NCBI GenBank assembly: GCA_900239685.1
Contig: OENT01000355.1
Coordinates: 62,001-126,000 of the forward strand
Direction: 5' to 3'
DNA from: Rotaria macrura
Taxonomy: Eukaryota; Rotifera; Eurotatoria; Philodinida; Philodinidae
DNA length: 64,000 nt
Shown here: in pieces, positions 50,803 to 63,226 of the stretch
How positions within the stretch are numbered: position 1 is the stretch's first letter
How the letters are laid out: each line of letters opens with the position of its first letter
Program-made: the position numbers and the translations under genes
Notes under the pieces: model-generated
Databases searched by the model: none
What the model saw: only the letters and a program-made list of their open reading frames with translations
Told to the model about the DNA's origin: nothing

Positions 50803-53800
50803 GCAAGTTGAGCAAGGAAACAATAAAATTGCTTTTGAACAAAGTTATATCACTCAATTTATACAATTCACACTCCAATGATCCAACTCAGATCAGACGA
50901 GAGCGGCAAACAACTGGTCTTTTCTTATTTTTATTTGTTGTTACAGCTGCCATACTCTCGTTTCATATTGGCTTGCATAAAACAGTGAACGTATACACTG
51001 TTCATGAACCCACGAAGTTCGATTACGAGCGTTTAATGATGAAATATCCTGAAACTCTACAGTGTCCCTGCAGTCTGCAACAAATGTACTTTGGAACATT
51101 CTCTTTATTCAGTATTAAGTACCATCAAATTTGTTCGAGCGACTTCATGTCGCCGTTATTTATTGCTCAACTTTTCTCACTGAACCGGACGAATTATTAC
51201 AGAGACGATTTTATGGTATATAGTGGGATATATTTTACACACATCGAGGTACTTTGCATTCTTTCTGAGTTCTATGTCAATGGTCTCTACGATCAATTAA
51301 AGAATTCTCTTTATACTTCACCCAAGCTAGTGATCCAAAATTCATTCGAAATGCAACTTAACACATTTTTTGAATCCTTCGAATCCTCGATATCTTTCTT
51401 TTTAACTCAATACTTGAACGAATCAAGTGCGCTTTCAATGAGCGTATACGGTATTTCCACTGAATATACTTCTACAATTTTGAGAATCGTTTCCAGTGGA
51501 GATATTATAATTGAGCAAGGAGGTTTTCACAATTGTTCGTGTATAGTGAATATAATCACATGTTCGACTGATGGAGGCTTTTATGAATACAATCCTTTAA
51601 ATGGATCAGCAACATTTCTATATAAGGTGATGGGCATTCGGACTGGTTGTACACCTCGTCAATCAACATTACAGTCCAGCTTAGCTTGTTGGTACTCCTC
51701 CAAATGTTATAATACAGTAAGAATTCTAGAAATGCACTAAATAGATTGGTTGTGAATGTAAATTAATAATATGGAGAAATTCTAAAAACAAGTACCGGTC
51801 ACGATTATTTTGCATTTTTATTCGTTAGTTGGATTGAGAACTCTGCGAATTCTCCTGTGTCTGATCTTCAGTACCATCACTAGACCGATTAATTATTTAC
51901 ATATGCCATAAAAAGTAGGGCGAATTCCTCTTTAGAGCATTTTCCAGACCTAATATTCGATCAGGCTCATTAATGAGGCATTAGATTCGACCCAAGAACT
52001 TCATTAAGTGCCTCCTTATATCTAAATTATTGCTTAATATTTCAGATGCTTATTGTCCTGAATTAACAATGTATTTCACTTATAATTTAGGAATCCAAAG
52101 CATCTGTCGCTAAACAGTATAGCAAAATACAAGAATTTTATGTGTTTTTTTTAATACTTCTTTTGCGTTGAAGTCTTAGTTCAGTCATTCCCAATGCACC
52201 AGTTGAATTGCAGAGAAATCTATCACAAGTTTCCGAGTGGATCTTGATTGACAATTTCACCACAGATCCTCCTAAAGAATAATGCACATTGCTCATTCAA
52301 TATTCACGCTGAATAACTATATTCATTAATACAAAATGCAAATTCTCTACGTTTCTTTCAAATTTAAATACAAAAAACGATTAATTTAACATCTTTGACA
52401 AGTGACGAATCATTTTTAATTCTGTGTAATAGCGCGATAAGCATGACAACTATCGTTTATTTGATCTGCCTCGTTCCCCATTCAAATATTTATCCCCTTC
52501 GCAATATGTTACAAATATAGATACTGATTTTCAAAAGAATACACCAAAACCGAGTGAACAGCCGCTCGTTTTTTTTATCAGAAGTAGCATTCGTTATCTA
52601 TATACATGAATAGATAATGTAATAAAATACCACAGAAGCACTCTATTCTTATAATTGGGTATCATTTTATAAACACATCTAGACAATATAGGAGCGATAA
52701 AATACCAGAAGAGTTTTTCGATGCTCTTAATTGAGTAAATACGTAACAGAGACCATAAAGCTGTTGTTCAGTGACATTCTGCAAGACATACATTACATAC
52801 TGTGTACAGAGACTTACCGTGAAAGGTCTTGGATTCACTTTTTTATTCATTTCAAACATTTTCTAAATGAGCCTCTCAACATTGATATGATAGTAGTCTG
52901 GAGTTGAGGTGAGTAACCGACATCGTTTTTTATGTTTTATTCGATTTTTCATTAAGATTCACTTCCATTAGAACGATGGAATAATGTCTACAGAAACAAC
53001 TATCTATAATGGATTCTCTTACATACCTCACTGTTCACTGGTACTCTGCATATTCACTAATTGTCTTAATGAATATGCAAGTAAGTTGTTGAGTCATTCA
53101 CTGTAACTCGAGAACAGGATTTATTCAAGAGTAAAAATGAAGGACTAATGAGCCCTAAGATGAACATATGTCAGATTCATTTGACGACACTGATTGTGTC
53201 TTAAGATAGTGGCACAGAACTTTAAATGCGCCCCATGGCAAAAAAAATAAGGATATATTCACTGCGAAACGCGTTAATGCTGGCCGATCTAACGCGTTTC
53301 GCAGCGTTCCCCATGAAGAGAAGCGTATAAAACCCTTTTCCCACTTACTCAAAACGCGTTTCGGAAGCAGAATTCCCGAATGAAAACGAAAATTTTATCG
53401 TCTCGCGGCGTTTTTAACCGGTTTCGAAGCTACGAAACGCGTTAAACCGGCCAGCATTAACGCGTTCTGCAGCATTTAAAAGTAACGTTTGTTTTGCCAT
53501 GGGGCCAAAATCTATCTTTAGGCGACAAAATCAAGTTTCCTTTCGCAATTTCAGTTGTATAGAATCGAGTCGATGGAAATAGTTGAATGTTTGTAGATTC
53601 TTACGTATATCAGTTAATCATATGTGAAAAGTGTTTCTCGACTCTTTGTGAACACAAGACTCTTCAATTGATCGCTTGCTCCTCGATTTAGAATTTATTC
53701 GAAATCACCTTAACAGGAAAAAACAAGCATATTTTTGGCAAAGACAATATGCTTTGTATAAATGTGAGCATCTGCGAGAGATTATGAACGGTAATAAGTT

Positions 53801-55237
53801 ATGAGAATTTGATCGTGTCGTATAGAGATCAATAGTATCTATAGATGTCCACTATAGTACATGACATATAGTCGTAATGGTTGACGTTACGACAGTGCGA
53901 TGTACATATCGCTTGGTTACAGGATATGTATGACTATCTTATACGGGATATTCTAGTAGAGTTTACATACGATGCTTGCGCAGCGCCACTCATGATATAT
54001 TCTATATAGCCACCTGTGATAGGATGGATTCTATTTTAGCGCTACTGTGTACCATGGTTTAAGTGCCTGATAGTTCGACCCGAAAATTCACCGATGCTTT
54101 CTTTTTCATTTTGAGAAAAACATGGGTTTTTTATTGTTTATATAGGAGAACTGTACAAAATTCTCATACTTTTCCAAAGTGTGTCTGATCGGTGAGTGAA
54201 AACGTAGAATACTACTTTGTAGCTTTTCAAACGTGAAATATAACCTGAAGTGTGATTGGAACTTTTATCTTTTCTGATAAGTCTCTAAAGAACATGGTTA
54301 GTTTAGAAAAATGTGATCCATTCTTGATCAAAAAGTTTACTGTCATTTTACCGTGCGCACTAAATGAAACTCTAATATCTTAAACAAGAATATGATACGA
54401 TTGAGTGCACACGTCCCGCTTTTTCACTGTTATGATCTTCTACGCTATGGCATTTCACAATAGATTAGCATGGATGCCATGGGTCATCTAAAATGCTAGA
54501 AATCAATTGCGGAAGGATTGAAAATAATAGTTATATCGTCAAAAGCCGATGACGTGTTATAAACTGCTTCTGAACCGATCCAATTACTAGGAATTGCTCG
54601 CGAATGTGAGAAAAGCATTATACCTAGTAGATGAAAACAACAAAATCCAGTATTATATCCTTTATGAATGGTAATTTACTATTAAGTACACTTAGAAGAT
54701 TGGTAAAAACTATAGAAGTCATTTCAAAAAGAGAAAATCAGTAAAATATGATGTTATGTATAGTTTTATTAAAATTTCAAGTATTATAAAGTGGATTTTT
54801 CAATGTATCGTTGAAAACAGTTAGCTATGATAGAATCGAAATGAATAACTTCGATAAAAAGCATTTGTATTTGTCTTATTCTTTTAAATCTATTCTAGGT
54901 ACTCGAATTCTGGCGAAAAGGGACAAGTGATTTTATCTTCTCTCCACCCCTCTTAGACAAAAATCTTGACACCAACTTGAATGCATCTGCATCCATTCAA
55001 ACACTCACACAGAGTGGTATGCTTGATCAAATTACTTCACGGGTATCCTATGATAAATTCTTTTCGGCATGTGCTGCAACCTATTGTACCTATTCTCTAA
55101 TTGAACGGCAAAATATCATGATTACAGTAACAAATTTGATAGGTGTTTACAGTGGCTTGTCTGTAGCCCTAAAGTTAATAGCACCAATTATAATTCACAT
55201 CATTTATTGGCTTTTGGGATTTGTAGTAGGTATGTGA
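50803..55237 (+). CDS. Gene B: Cys-rich two-helix membrane protein
   Basis: Exons 50803-51716 and 54899-55237, phase 0 (CYNT then VLEFW). A short upstream exon is expected, as 50803 follows TCACTCACAG in mid-codon; the same phase is seen at the start of gene C. The frame gives a first helix (LFLFLFVVTAAILSF), YPETLQCPCS, YHQICSSDF, NCSCIVN, RTGCTPRQSTLQSSLACWY, SACAATYCTYS and a second helix (LIGVYSGLSVALKLIAPIII), colinear with gene A. It ends at 55235 unless the donor at 55230 is used. The intron is 3182 bp and holds a foldback element at 53230. It lies at a place where A and C have none. Confidence 0.75.
53230..53505. mobile_element. Foldback element with GCCCCATGGCAAAA ends, inside gene B's intron
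   Basis: The ends GCCCCATGGCAAAA (53230) and TTTTGCCATGGGGC (to 53505) are exact inverses. A second inverted pair inside, with AACGCGTTAATGCTGGCCG at about 53267-53285, matches its inverse near 53447-53467. Rich in AACGCG motifs, like the element at 34456 but with different ends. No ORF of note and no sure duplication. Confidence 0.75.
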
Positions 55238-57025
55238 AAAACTTAATCTTGATTTGGGTATATTTTCGAAAATAGCCATAGCAAGTTTTGAGTCAAGTTC
55301 ATCTACGCCTTGCATCAGACTTGCAAAGAGATAAGTGCATGCATCCAAACTGACCTTTGATAGGGGTCAGATACGAAACGATTTTCAGCATTCCAAAGAA
55401 GACAACTAGTGTTGCCTTTTATCTGATACTAGCTAGGAAAAAGTTGTCGTCAAAAATATCATTTGGTAATAAGTTTGAAAATATCTAAAAAAAAGTGTTT
55501 CACTTTATTGAAAGTTTCTGAAAAACTCAAGAGAACCGTCTAGAGATCAGTATGATTATTGGAAATTGGGTTCACAACGATACTAGATATACTTTCCGGA
55601 CTATAAAATGGCGAAATATATTAGAATATATTGTGCTTTGACTTAATGATGTATGGTAAATCTATCTATTACCCTTGTCGCTATTCAAATTATTGAGAAA
55701 CGAAACATCATTTCTGTGAATTTTTTCGAATATTCTGCTTTTAAGAATATACTAGTTATGAAAACTAATATTTTCTTCTATAATATTGGACGAAAAGGCA
55801 ACCGAAGTTTTCATCTATAGACTGCTCAAATTTACAGGTGTTTAGCTGCTAATATGGCTCAATTACTGAGGCTAGACTTAGTTTTCTTTGACTTAAGCAT
55901 GGACAATAGTCGAACCGTTTGCCTGAACTTCTAGAAGTCAATTTTTGTGTTAAAGAATTCCGTTTGGTATAACTAATAAATGCCGATGAATACTGTTGGA
56001 AGACCTCGCTATAAAACTTGTTGAGCAAAGAATCAACCAAAGTATTTGAAGTAGAAACTAAAGATTTTCAGAAGATAATAACACTCTTATGGAGGGAACA
56101 AATTGATATCTAAAGAAACCTTTTTTATTCGATCTTTTCTTCGATTACATGAAAGAATTATTTGAGAAACAGACTCGATGTATTTTTCAAATAGTATTGC
56201 TATTTTCGTGTATGGCGAAGAATCAGTACGAAAAAAAACATAAAATAGCTCAAATTTAGCTCGTGATTGACATATTTAGCATGCGATATCGCTCTGATGT
56301 GACGATCGAGAGTACTCAGTTTTTACTCATTCTACTTAATTCTACGCAGATCAGGATTTTGAAAAGGATTCAATGACGTTTCCAATTCTAGAACAATAAG
56401 AAAGATTACGCTAAAAGCTAGAATTCAGTTGCATTATAGTCCTTCCCTAGTTCAATGAGGAATTTTACCCAGAAGCTTCTTATTTAAAACGTAAATAATA
56501 AATTCTAGAATGTTATCAAATGTATTAAACTATAGATAAAACTAACAAAGTAACTCAAATTATTACCTGCAATATTTGAATATGTAGTTTGAAAAAATCA
56601 AGTACTACAAAAGGACAGAAATGAACTGTTGTTACTGAAATTCACCAATCAGCTAGAAATCTGAGGATCAAAATTCTAAAGGAAGTATAAATAAATTTCG
56701 TCAGCATCAAAACCACATCACGAAGACAGTATAATACTTAAAAACGAACCCTTTATGGATTGTAAAAATCGAACTTTTTCATAGAAACCTGATATTGGCT
56801 ATAAATGTGAATAAAGTCGGCAAGTTCAAGGAAATTTCGGGAATTTGAAAAAACCAAAAGCGAGGCTCTTGTGAAATCGCAGTACAAACGTGTCTAAAGA
56901 TGATGACATTCCAGAAAAGCATTCATTGATTCGAAAGATATCCAGATGATGTATCATTTATCGACCATCTGATAATCTTGCTTCTAAATCCTCAAAATTC
57001 CGCGTGGTTTTGAATAATTCCTTCC
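55238..57025. other. Intergenic, no gene recognised
   Basis: AT-rich; nothing supported. Confidence 0.35.
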
Positions 57026-58089
57026 CAGCCTGCCATCGGATGGGTATTTTGAGGCGTCGATTTAAGCCAATCGATGGGTATCGGAGCTCCAGATTGAGTC
57101 CTCAAAGTGCCATTTTCCGTTAGGTCGAGCACACGCTGATAGGTTGCTTATATAGTGATTTTACTGGTAACGATATTTCAATTCGAGCGCTCGAAAGATC
57201 AGTTCCGGTGCCTATTGAAGGGTTTTCATATGAGCGTGAATAGATAAAAGTCACAGGTTCAAGAGTGGTCAAAACTCCGTCCCCTCGAAACTGTTTAATT
57301 TTAAAAACATTGCTTTCTGCAGTTTAAAACCCTTTATTTTCGAGCACTTGCCACCTATTAGATATTTTTAATCCGAGTCATCGATATCTATCGAGTTTTT
57401 TCGCAGATCAGTAGATTAAAACATATATTCTTACGATTACGAATCTCGTATAGATCCGATGAACTAAACGAGATATTTTCAAGCTAAGCAAACCTATGTG
57501 TTATCAGTGTACATTAAATATGGCGACAAATTAAATGTTCAGTATTTTATTTTAAATGTTTAATGAAATTTGTTCAGTATTGTATAAAAATTCTCAGTAT
57601 ACAAATCAAGCTGTCAGTGGAAAATTTAATGCTCAGTAACTATTACATTTGTTCAGTTAATTAATTCAGTTTGCTGTTTCAAAAATACATGTACTCAGTA
57701 AATACTAGTATTTTCATTAGAAATCAGTTTTATTTTTTCGCAAATAAATAAAATGCTGAATCTTTTTAAATTAATTACTGAAGATTCCTGAATTATGAAC
57801 TGAGCAAAAGATAATTTTTCAATGAACAAAACATACTGAGTATAGGATAAAAATATACTGAACATTGATAATAAAATACTGAACAATTAAATACAAGCCA
57901 TCAAAAATTGATAAACTTTTTTCACCTTATTTGCTGTTGAAAACTAAAAAGGGATTTTGTTACTGTTGTCGATGCAGAACATAATCCTAACTATATTAAA
58001 GTTCGTTGCGCTACATAATAATTTTGTAAAAACATACAACATACACTTGTATTGATTAAACTTTTAATGGAAAAATTCTTTAAAATTAA
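57026..58089 (+). repeat. Dispersed repeat, copy 2, interrupted by a MITE
   Basis: Colinear with 20796-21475 on the same strand, with the break at 57537-57884 where a MITE has inserted. Homology resumes after it at about 57930, up to TGGAAAAATTCTTTAAAA near 58085. Confidence 0.75.
57537..57884. mobile_element. hAT-like MITE, 348 bp, nested in the dispersed repeat
   Basis: Perfect 15-bp inverted ends GTTCAGTATTTTATT (57537-57551) and its inverse (57870-57884). Both sides carry AATTAAAT (57529-57536 and 57885-57892), an 8-bp target duplication. The left half repeats TCAGTA-like motifs and the right half repeats their inverse TACTGA, as in the subterminal repeats that hAT transposases bind. Non-coding. 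Confidence 0.9.
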
Positions 58090-59560
58090 AGAAATTATGA
58101 TTAATTTGACACAATTCGTATCTTAAGAATTTAAGTACTCCTTTATGTCGAATCTTTTTAATCACTGAGATATTGCATTGAACCACCTGGAAGTGCTCTT
58201 CGATAGGCTTCGCCACTTCGACCACTCAGTAATTCGATGGCTTTCGAGTGGTCGACCATGTTTCAAGCACTGAAAACAATGTGAAATATAAAGTGATTCT
58301 CACGGTTCCATTTTCGATGGGCTCGAATATGAAACAGAACGAGAAAAAACTTTTAATTCAAGTTTTGAGCACTTGCCGCACCCTTCACTGGCCTTTTAGG
58401 GGCTGCTTTGGTTTCAAGAAGACAAAATAAAAAGTCTCTTGTTGTTTTTGTCGCAGCCAAAAAATCAGTTATCCTATTGCATGTTGGAATTCATGAATAC
58501 ATCAGAAGGTCTCAGTACAGTATGTCAAGATTGCTTCTCATTGTAATGTGCCTATTCCGCTGTCTTGGAAGTAGTAGCGAGTGATTTTTGCTTTTCAACG
58601 CGAATGCTCTTAACACTGAGAATAATATAGAAGTGACTTTTCTCCAAAGTAGCACGCGTGAGAAACAATAGTCTGTGTTCCAACTGAGTTTGTCAGAAAA
58701 GAAATGCCTGTTAGGGTAGCTTCTCTGCGATTTCAGTGTGGTACTCCCATGAGACATAAACTAGAACGCTCTGTGTCTATGAGCCTTTTCCCGTTATCTG
58801 TGTAAGAAACCTGTCTTCGAAATGGAAAGCAAGCCACCTTCATGTTACCGGTTATTACGTAGCGCAATTTACTGGATTCATCGACACCCGCCCGTTTGAC
58901 TTTAATTCAGAGGTATCTTAAGACTTAGCTTTTTTCTATTGCTTGTATATGGGAGTCCTACAAAAAGATATTTTTCACCTCAATATTGATTGTGAAGCTT
59001 CTCAGAAAAATAAACGAAATTTAACTATGGATTGAAAGGTACAATAGAAGTGTCTGCTTAGGGTTCCCAAGTATTCAAGCCCTCGGTACCCTTCTTGACT
59101 TTATTTCTTTGGAAAAAATGGTAGTACTTCGACGTAACAAACAGGAAAGCATAACTGGCCCCCTTAAATAAAACTGTCTTCAAGTATTTACTATATATTC
59201 ATTCGCAACGATTGAACAAGTTCCCTCGAGATTGAAAAAATGACAGACTTTCTTCTGAGCTTGTGAACCTGATCTACTTGTATGATTAAAAGTGAGTCAT
59301 ATAAACGCTTGGCATACAAATTCACAAATGTTTAAGGGCTTTGTAATGTACACATAAATTTCGAAGTTCATGTTCCTAAAATGAGTTTCTAGGACACGCA
59401 TTGAACCAAGATTTGAGTAATCGTGAGCTTTTTACCCTCGAACTAGCCGTTTATACATCTCTACCTTCTAAATGAATAGATTTTTCACGATACCAAAATG
59501 ACTCCATATCTAATGAGCTTAGATAATTTGAATTTAAACCTTATTTATTTACTCGTCTAG
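58090..59560. other. Intergenic or 5' region of gene C
   Basis: No gene recognised; the first exon of gene C may lie here but is not identifiable. Confidence 0.35.
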
Positions 59561-60807
59561 AACGACAAGAAATAATTCAAATACTGTATGGTTTACGTGA
59601 CAAATTGGTTACTCTAAATTTCTTCTACAATCGACGAAAGTCATCTCACTTAACATTGAAAACAGAACTGTACACTACTAGAATGTACTTTTTTTTGTGG
59701 ACTTTTCTCTTTGGGACACTTGTAATCTATAATGCGGTAGTTCAGGAATCTGCCGTGATGAGAATCGAAAATCCAACACAAACGATGTATGAAAAACTGG
59801 CCATTTCTTACAGTTCATCACTCGAATGTCCTTGCTCGCAAATAGCCGTTAGCTATAATTCATTCGTAGGATTAAGTGCACGGATGCACCAAGTGTGTTC
59901 TAGTCAATTCGTACGGTCCGATTGGATAGCGAGTATTTTTGGTTATGGTAATTAGTCACATCTAGCAACGAATGACTTTCGTGTCCGTGGTGTTGCTTAC
60001 TTTCTAGTTCTGCAGACTTTTTGTAGCATCGCTCGACATACAGTTGATCGTATTATCGAAGATTTCCTAAATGTGCAGCTATTCAAGTCCAATGTTTTCT
60101 CTAGAGAACATCTTCTTTCGCTCATAGAAGATAGTCTACATTTCAGGGAACGTTGGAACACAATTGGTTTAAACACCTACCTTCTTCTAGTACGCGGAGG
60201 AGTTCAGACTAATCAGCTGATCACTGTTTTCTCATCAAACTGGATTTTCTCGGTGAACAACAACGCTACAGAGTCGCATTCTCCAATTTTGATGACACCA
60301 GTTTCACATGGCCCAAACTGTTCGTGTGCTACATCTTCAGCTTGCGTTGAACCTGTTTTCGTCGGTGAGCAAGTAATAGCTGGTTTGATGCTTGGTTGTT
60401 GTCCTTTAGAATCACTTCTTCGGTCGAGTCTGGAATGTCTATACAATCAAACATGTCTTGATTTGATAAATGATGGGAACTTATCGTCTATCTATCCGTT
60501 GGATGTTTCAATACCTAGTCAATACCTACACAACAGTACGGTTGAAGATTTGTTACGAACTTCGCTTGTAGAGGAGTGGACACACAATGTATCTTACTCG
60601 GACTTCTTTTCACAGTGTCAGCCATCGGCATGTACCTATATTGTTTCGCAGCAAAAATCTACCCTCCAAGTGATTACAATCTTTTTGGGTCTTTATGAAG
60701 GACTGACTTTGATTCTTCTCTTCTCCGTTCGTTACCTTTTCAAAACATTTATTCGAATAGCAAGGCTGTGTTGGCCACACAGCAACATTGTTGATCTATG
60801 TGCTTGA
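59561..60807 (+). pseudogene. Gene C: two-helix family member with one in-frame TAG
   Basis: One open frame runs from the acceptor CTCGTCTAG to the stop at 60805, interrupted only by TAG at 59953-59955. Before it: helix YFFLWTFLFGTLVIY, LECPCSQ, MHQVCSSQFVRSDWIASIFG. After it: CSCATSSACVEP, LMLGCCPLESLLRSSLECLY, NQTCL, IPSQYLHNSTVEDLL, CQPSACTY and the second helix (TIFLGLYEGLTLILLF). All Cys pairs of the family are present. The stop may replace a Trp codon by one base change. It has no long intron where A and B have theirs. A recent pseudogene, a null allele, or a sequence error. Confidence 0.8.
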
Positions 60808-63226
60808 TTGTACGCCATACTTTTCTTTTGTCTTTTTGAAACGCTTTCAATTATTCTCGTTCTCATTTAATACATCCAGCAGACCACAAAAAAAACCTAT
60901 GGGAAGTCTAAATGGCTTGATGATTGTCTGTTGGGAAAAAAATTAGTTTATCCACAAACGGCAAGAGAATTATTTGACATTTTCTTACAGATCCGTGGAT
61001 ACCAGCATAGTCTTCTGTTACACATATCGCTAAATGCCCGCTTATTATGAAATGGCCAAAATCAAGTTCATAATAAGAGAAAGTATTTTTTGCCCTTAGA
61101 ATCCTTTGGTCGATATTGTTTTCAACACACAATGACACTCCTTGCTTGACAACTATCAAAAATACGTGATACTGCTTTGCTAATAAAACGCTTTGTTGCT
61201 TTTTTATTAACTAATGGCTTGCTTTTTTCAAATAAAATGAACATTCATGAGTTAATGCCCATGAAAACTGCACTTAATTGAAAAGAAAAGTTATTAATCG
61301 CATCATTTAACCATAGCTCCATACAGAGAGGAATAGAACAACATATCTTCTCTTCTAGATTTATGCTTCGTTGAATTTGATAAATCTTAATTCTCATTTT
61401 CAGCAGTGGACCGAGTTTCAAAATATGCTACGATTTTCCCAATTCATAATATAGATCGATTCATTCAGTGGATTCATTGGAGAATATTGCATGTACATGG
61501 TCATTCAAGATGATTGGTTCACCATAACATCCCTTCTTGATCAAAAATTTCATTCTGAGTTACATCGATGTGTATGCATCGACGAATTCCGTATGTGATA
61601 TTAGCACTAGACTCATTCTGAATGAGTGCCTGTTGCTCCGCACGGTATTGTTGATTGATTATTTTTTAGTCTCAATTAAATTCTGATATCAAATTATTCA
61701 TCTCTACGTTCTAAGTACAATAATATCTTACTTGAATTTTCCCTTACGTTAGTGAAGAAATCCAGCAGTATATATGATTTAATTGATGCTCTTCTAGCGA
61801 ATATTAGAATGCGATGTATTCAATATATGATAGACTTACTTTACTGTATTATGAATAAAAGCCACTTCCAACTGAAGTGAATGCTTGTTTCTCATTCAAA
61901 ACGGCAAGGAACAAAAGCTCTAACCCATCATTCTACCAGTTTTTTAAATCAGTCAATTTCGTCATTATTTTTTGATGAATAATGAGTTGTAGAGATGAAT
62001 GGCGAGTGTTTCTTTTATTGTGGTTTGACGTTCAAAGCATTAGACAAGCAGAGCGATTCTTGAGCTACGTAAATAGAAATAAATTTTACTGGTACATTCA
62101 TAGGGATCATTTCACAAGAGTATTCTTTGCATTTAGTCTGTTATCACAAATCTATGAATTCATTTAATATTTGATCAAAAGTGTATTTCAAGTCGAGATT
62201 CTTAATTTACACTTGTTATTCAAACTTGTTTCTACATACGAGCTAGCAAGAGAATTCACCCATGTAACAAACATTCATGAATACGCATGTTTATGAATCG
62301 ATCTTTTATTCGGTAAGTTCGTATTTATACAATCAATCAGGAAACATCATGCATTTATTCATAGAAAAATTACATAAAACCGGTAAAAGGACACTGGTTG
62401 CTTTTTACTAGTTTATTTTATGATTTATCTTAACTCATTTTTAGTATGCAATGGGAGGGGAGGTTTTAAAAAAACTATTGAGGTCCTGTTCTAGTATTCA
62501 GTACCCTGGTTCCATATATCGTATCGTTAAAAGACTTATGAGGATCTTTTTGCCTGAATACTAACGTGTATTGGTAGATTCAAGCGCAAAATCGTTATAA
62601 TTCACACTAGTTACTGTAAAAGTGATTAATAAGACATTGAATTTCAGTTTTATAACTGTATTGAATGAATAAGAGCAGATACAATACAACTTGAGAGAAG
62701 AAATTATTCTGGTCTATTTGGGGAAATGATACATTCATTAGATTGTAAGATCATTCTTTTGAAAAAGTACACTATTTGGGCATGGACATATGACTTATCA
62801 ATAGAAAAACGAATAAAATGTCTAAGTGGTGTTCTCACAGTTATTGATACAGAAAAGAATCCGCATCGCATGAATCTATGCTCACAGAATAGAGCATGAA
62901 ATTTCGTGAACTTTCAAAATAAAAAACTGTTTTCTTAAACTGTAATAGTGCTTTAGATCTCTATCATTATCTGAGTGATTTCATAAAAAATTTTGATATT
63001 AGGAATCACGATATTGAACACTGTGGAACGGCTAGAATGGGAAACAGAACATTGACTAAAATATTTTCTTCGATGCCTATCCGACAGCCATCATTAGAAA
63101 TGGAGTTACGATAAATCATGAAATAAAATCGTGAAATATGATCAAACTAGGTCTCTTTGAATGCTTCCTCGAATGACCTCATCAATTACAATATTACTCT
63201 TATGAATTTACTGATTATTCACCACT
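60808..63226. other. Intergenic, no gene recognised
   Basis: AT-rich. ORFs of 61-83 residues have no supporting features. Confidence 0.35.
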
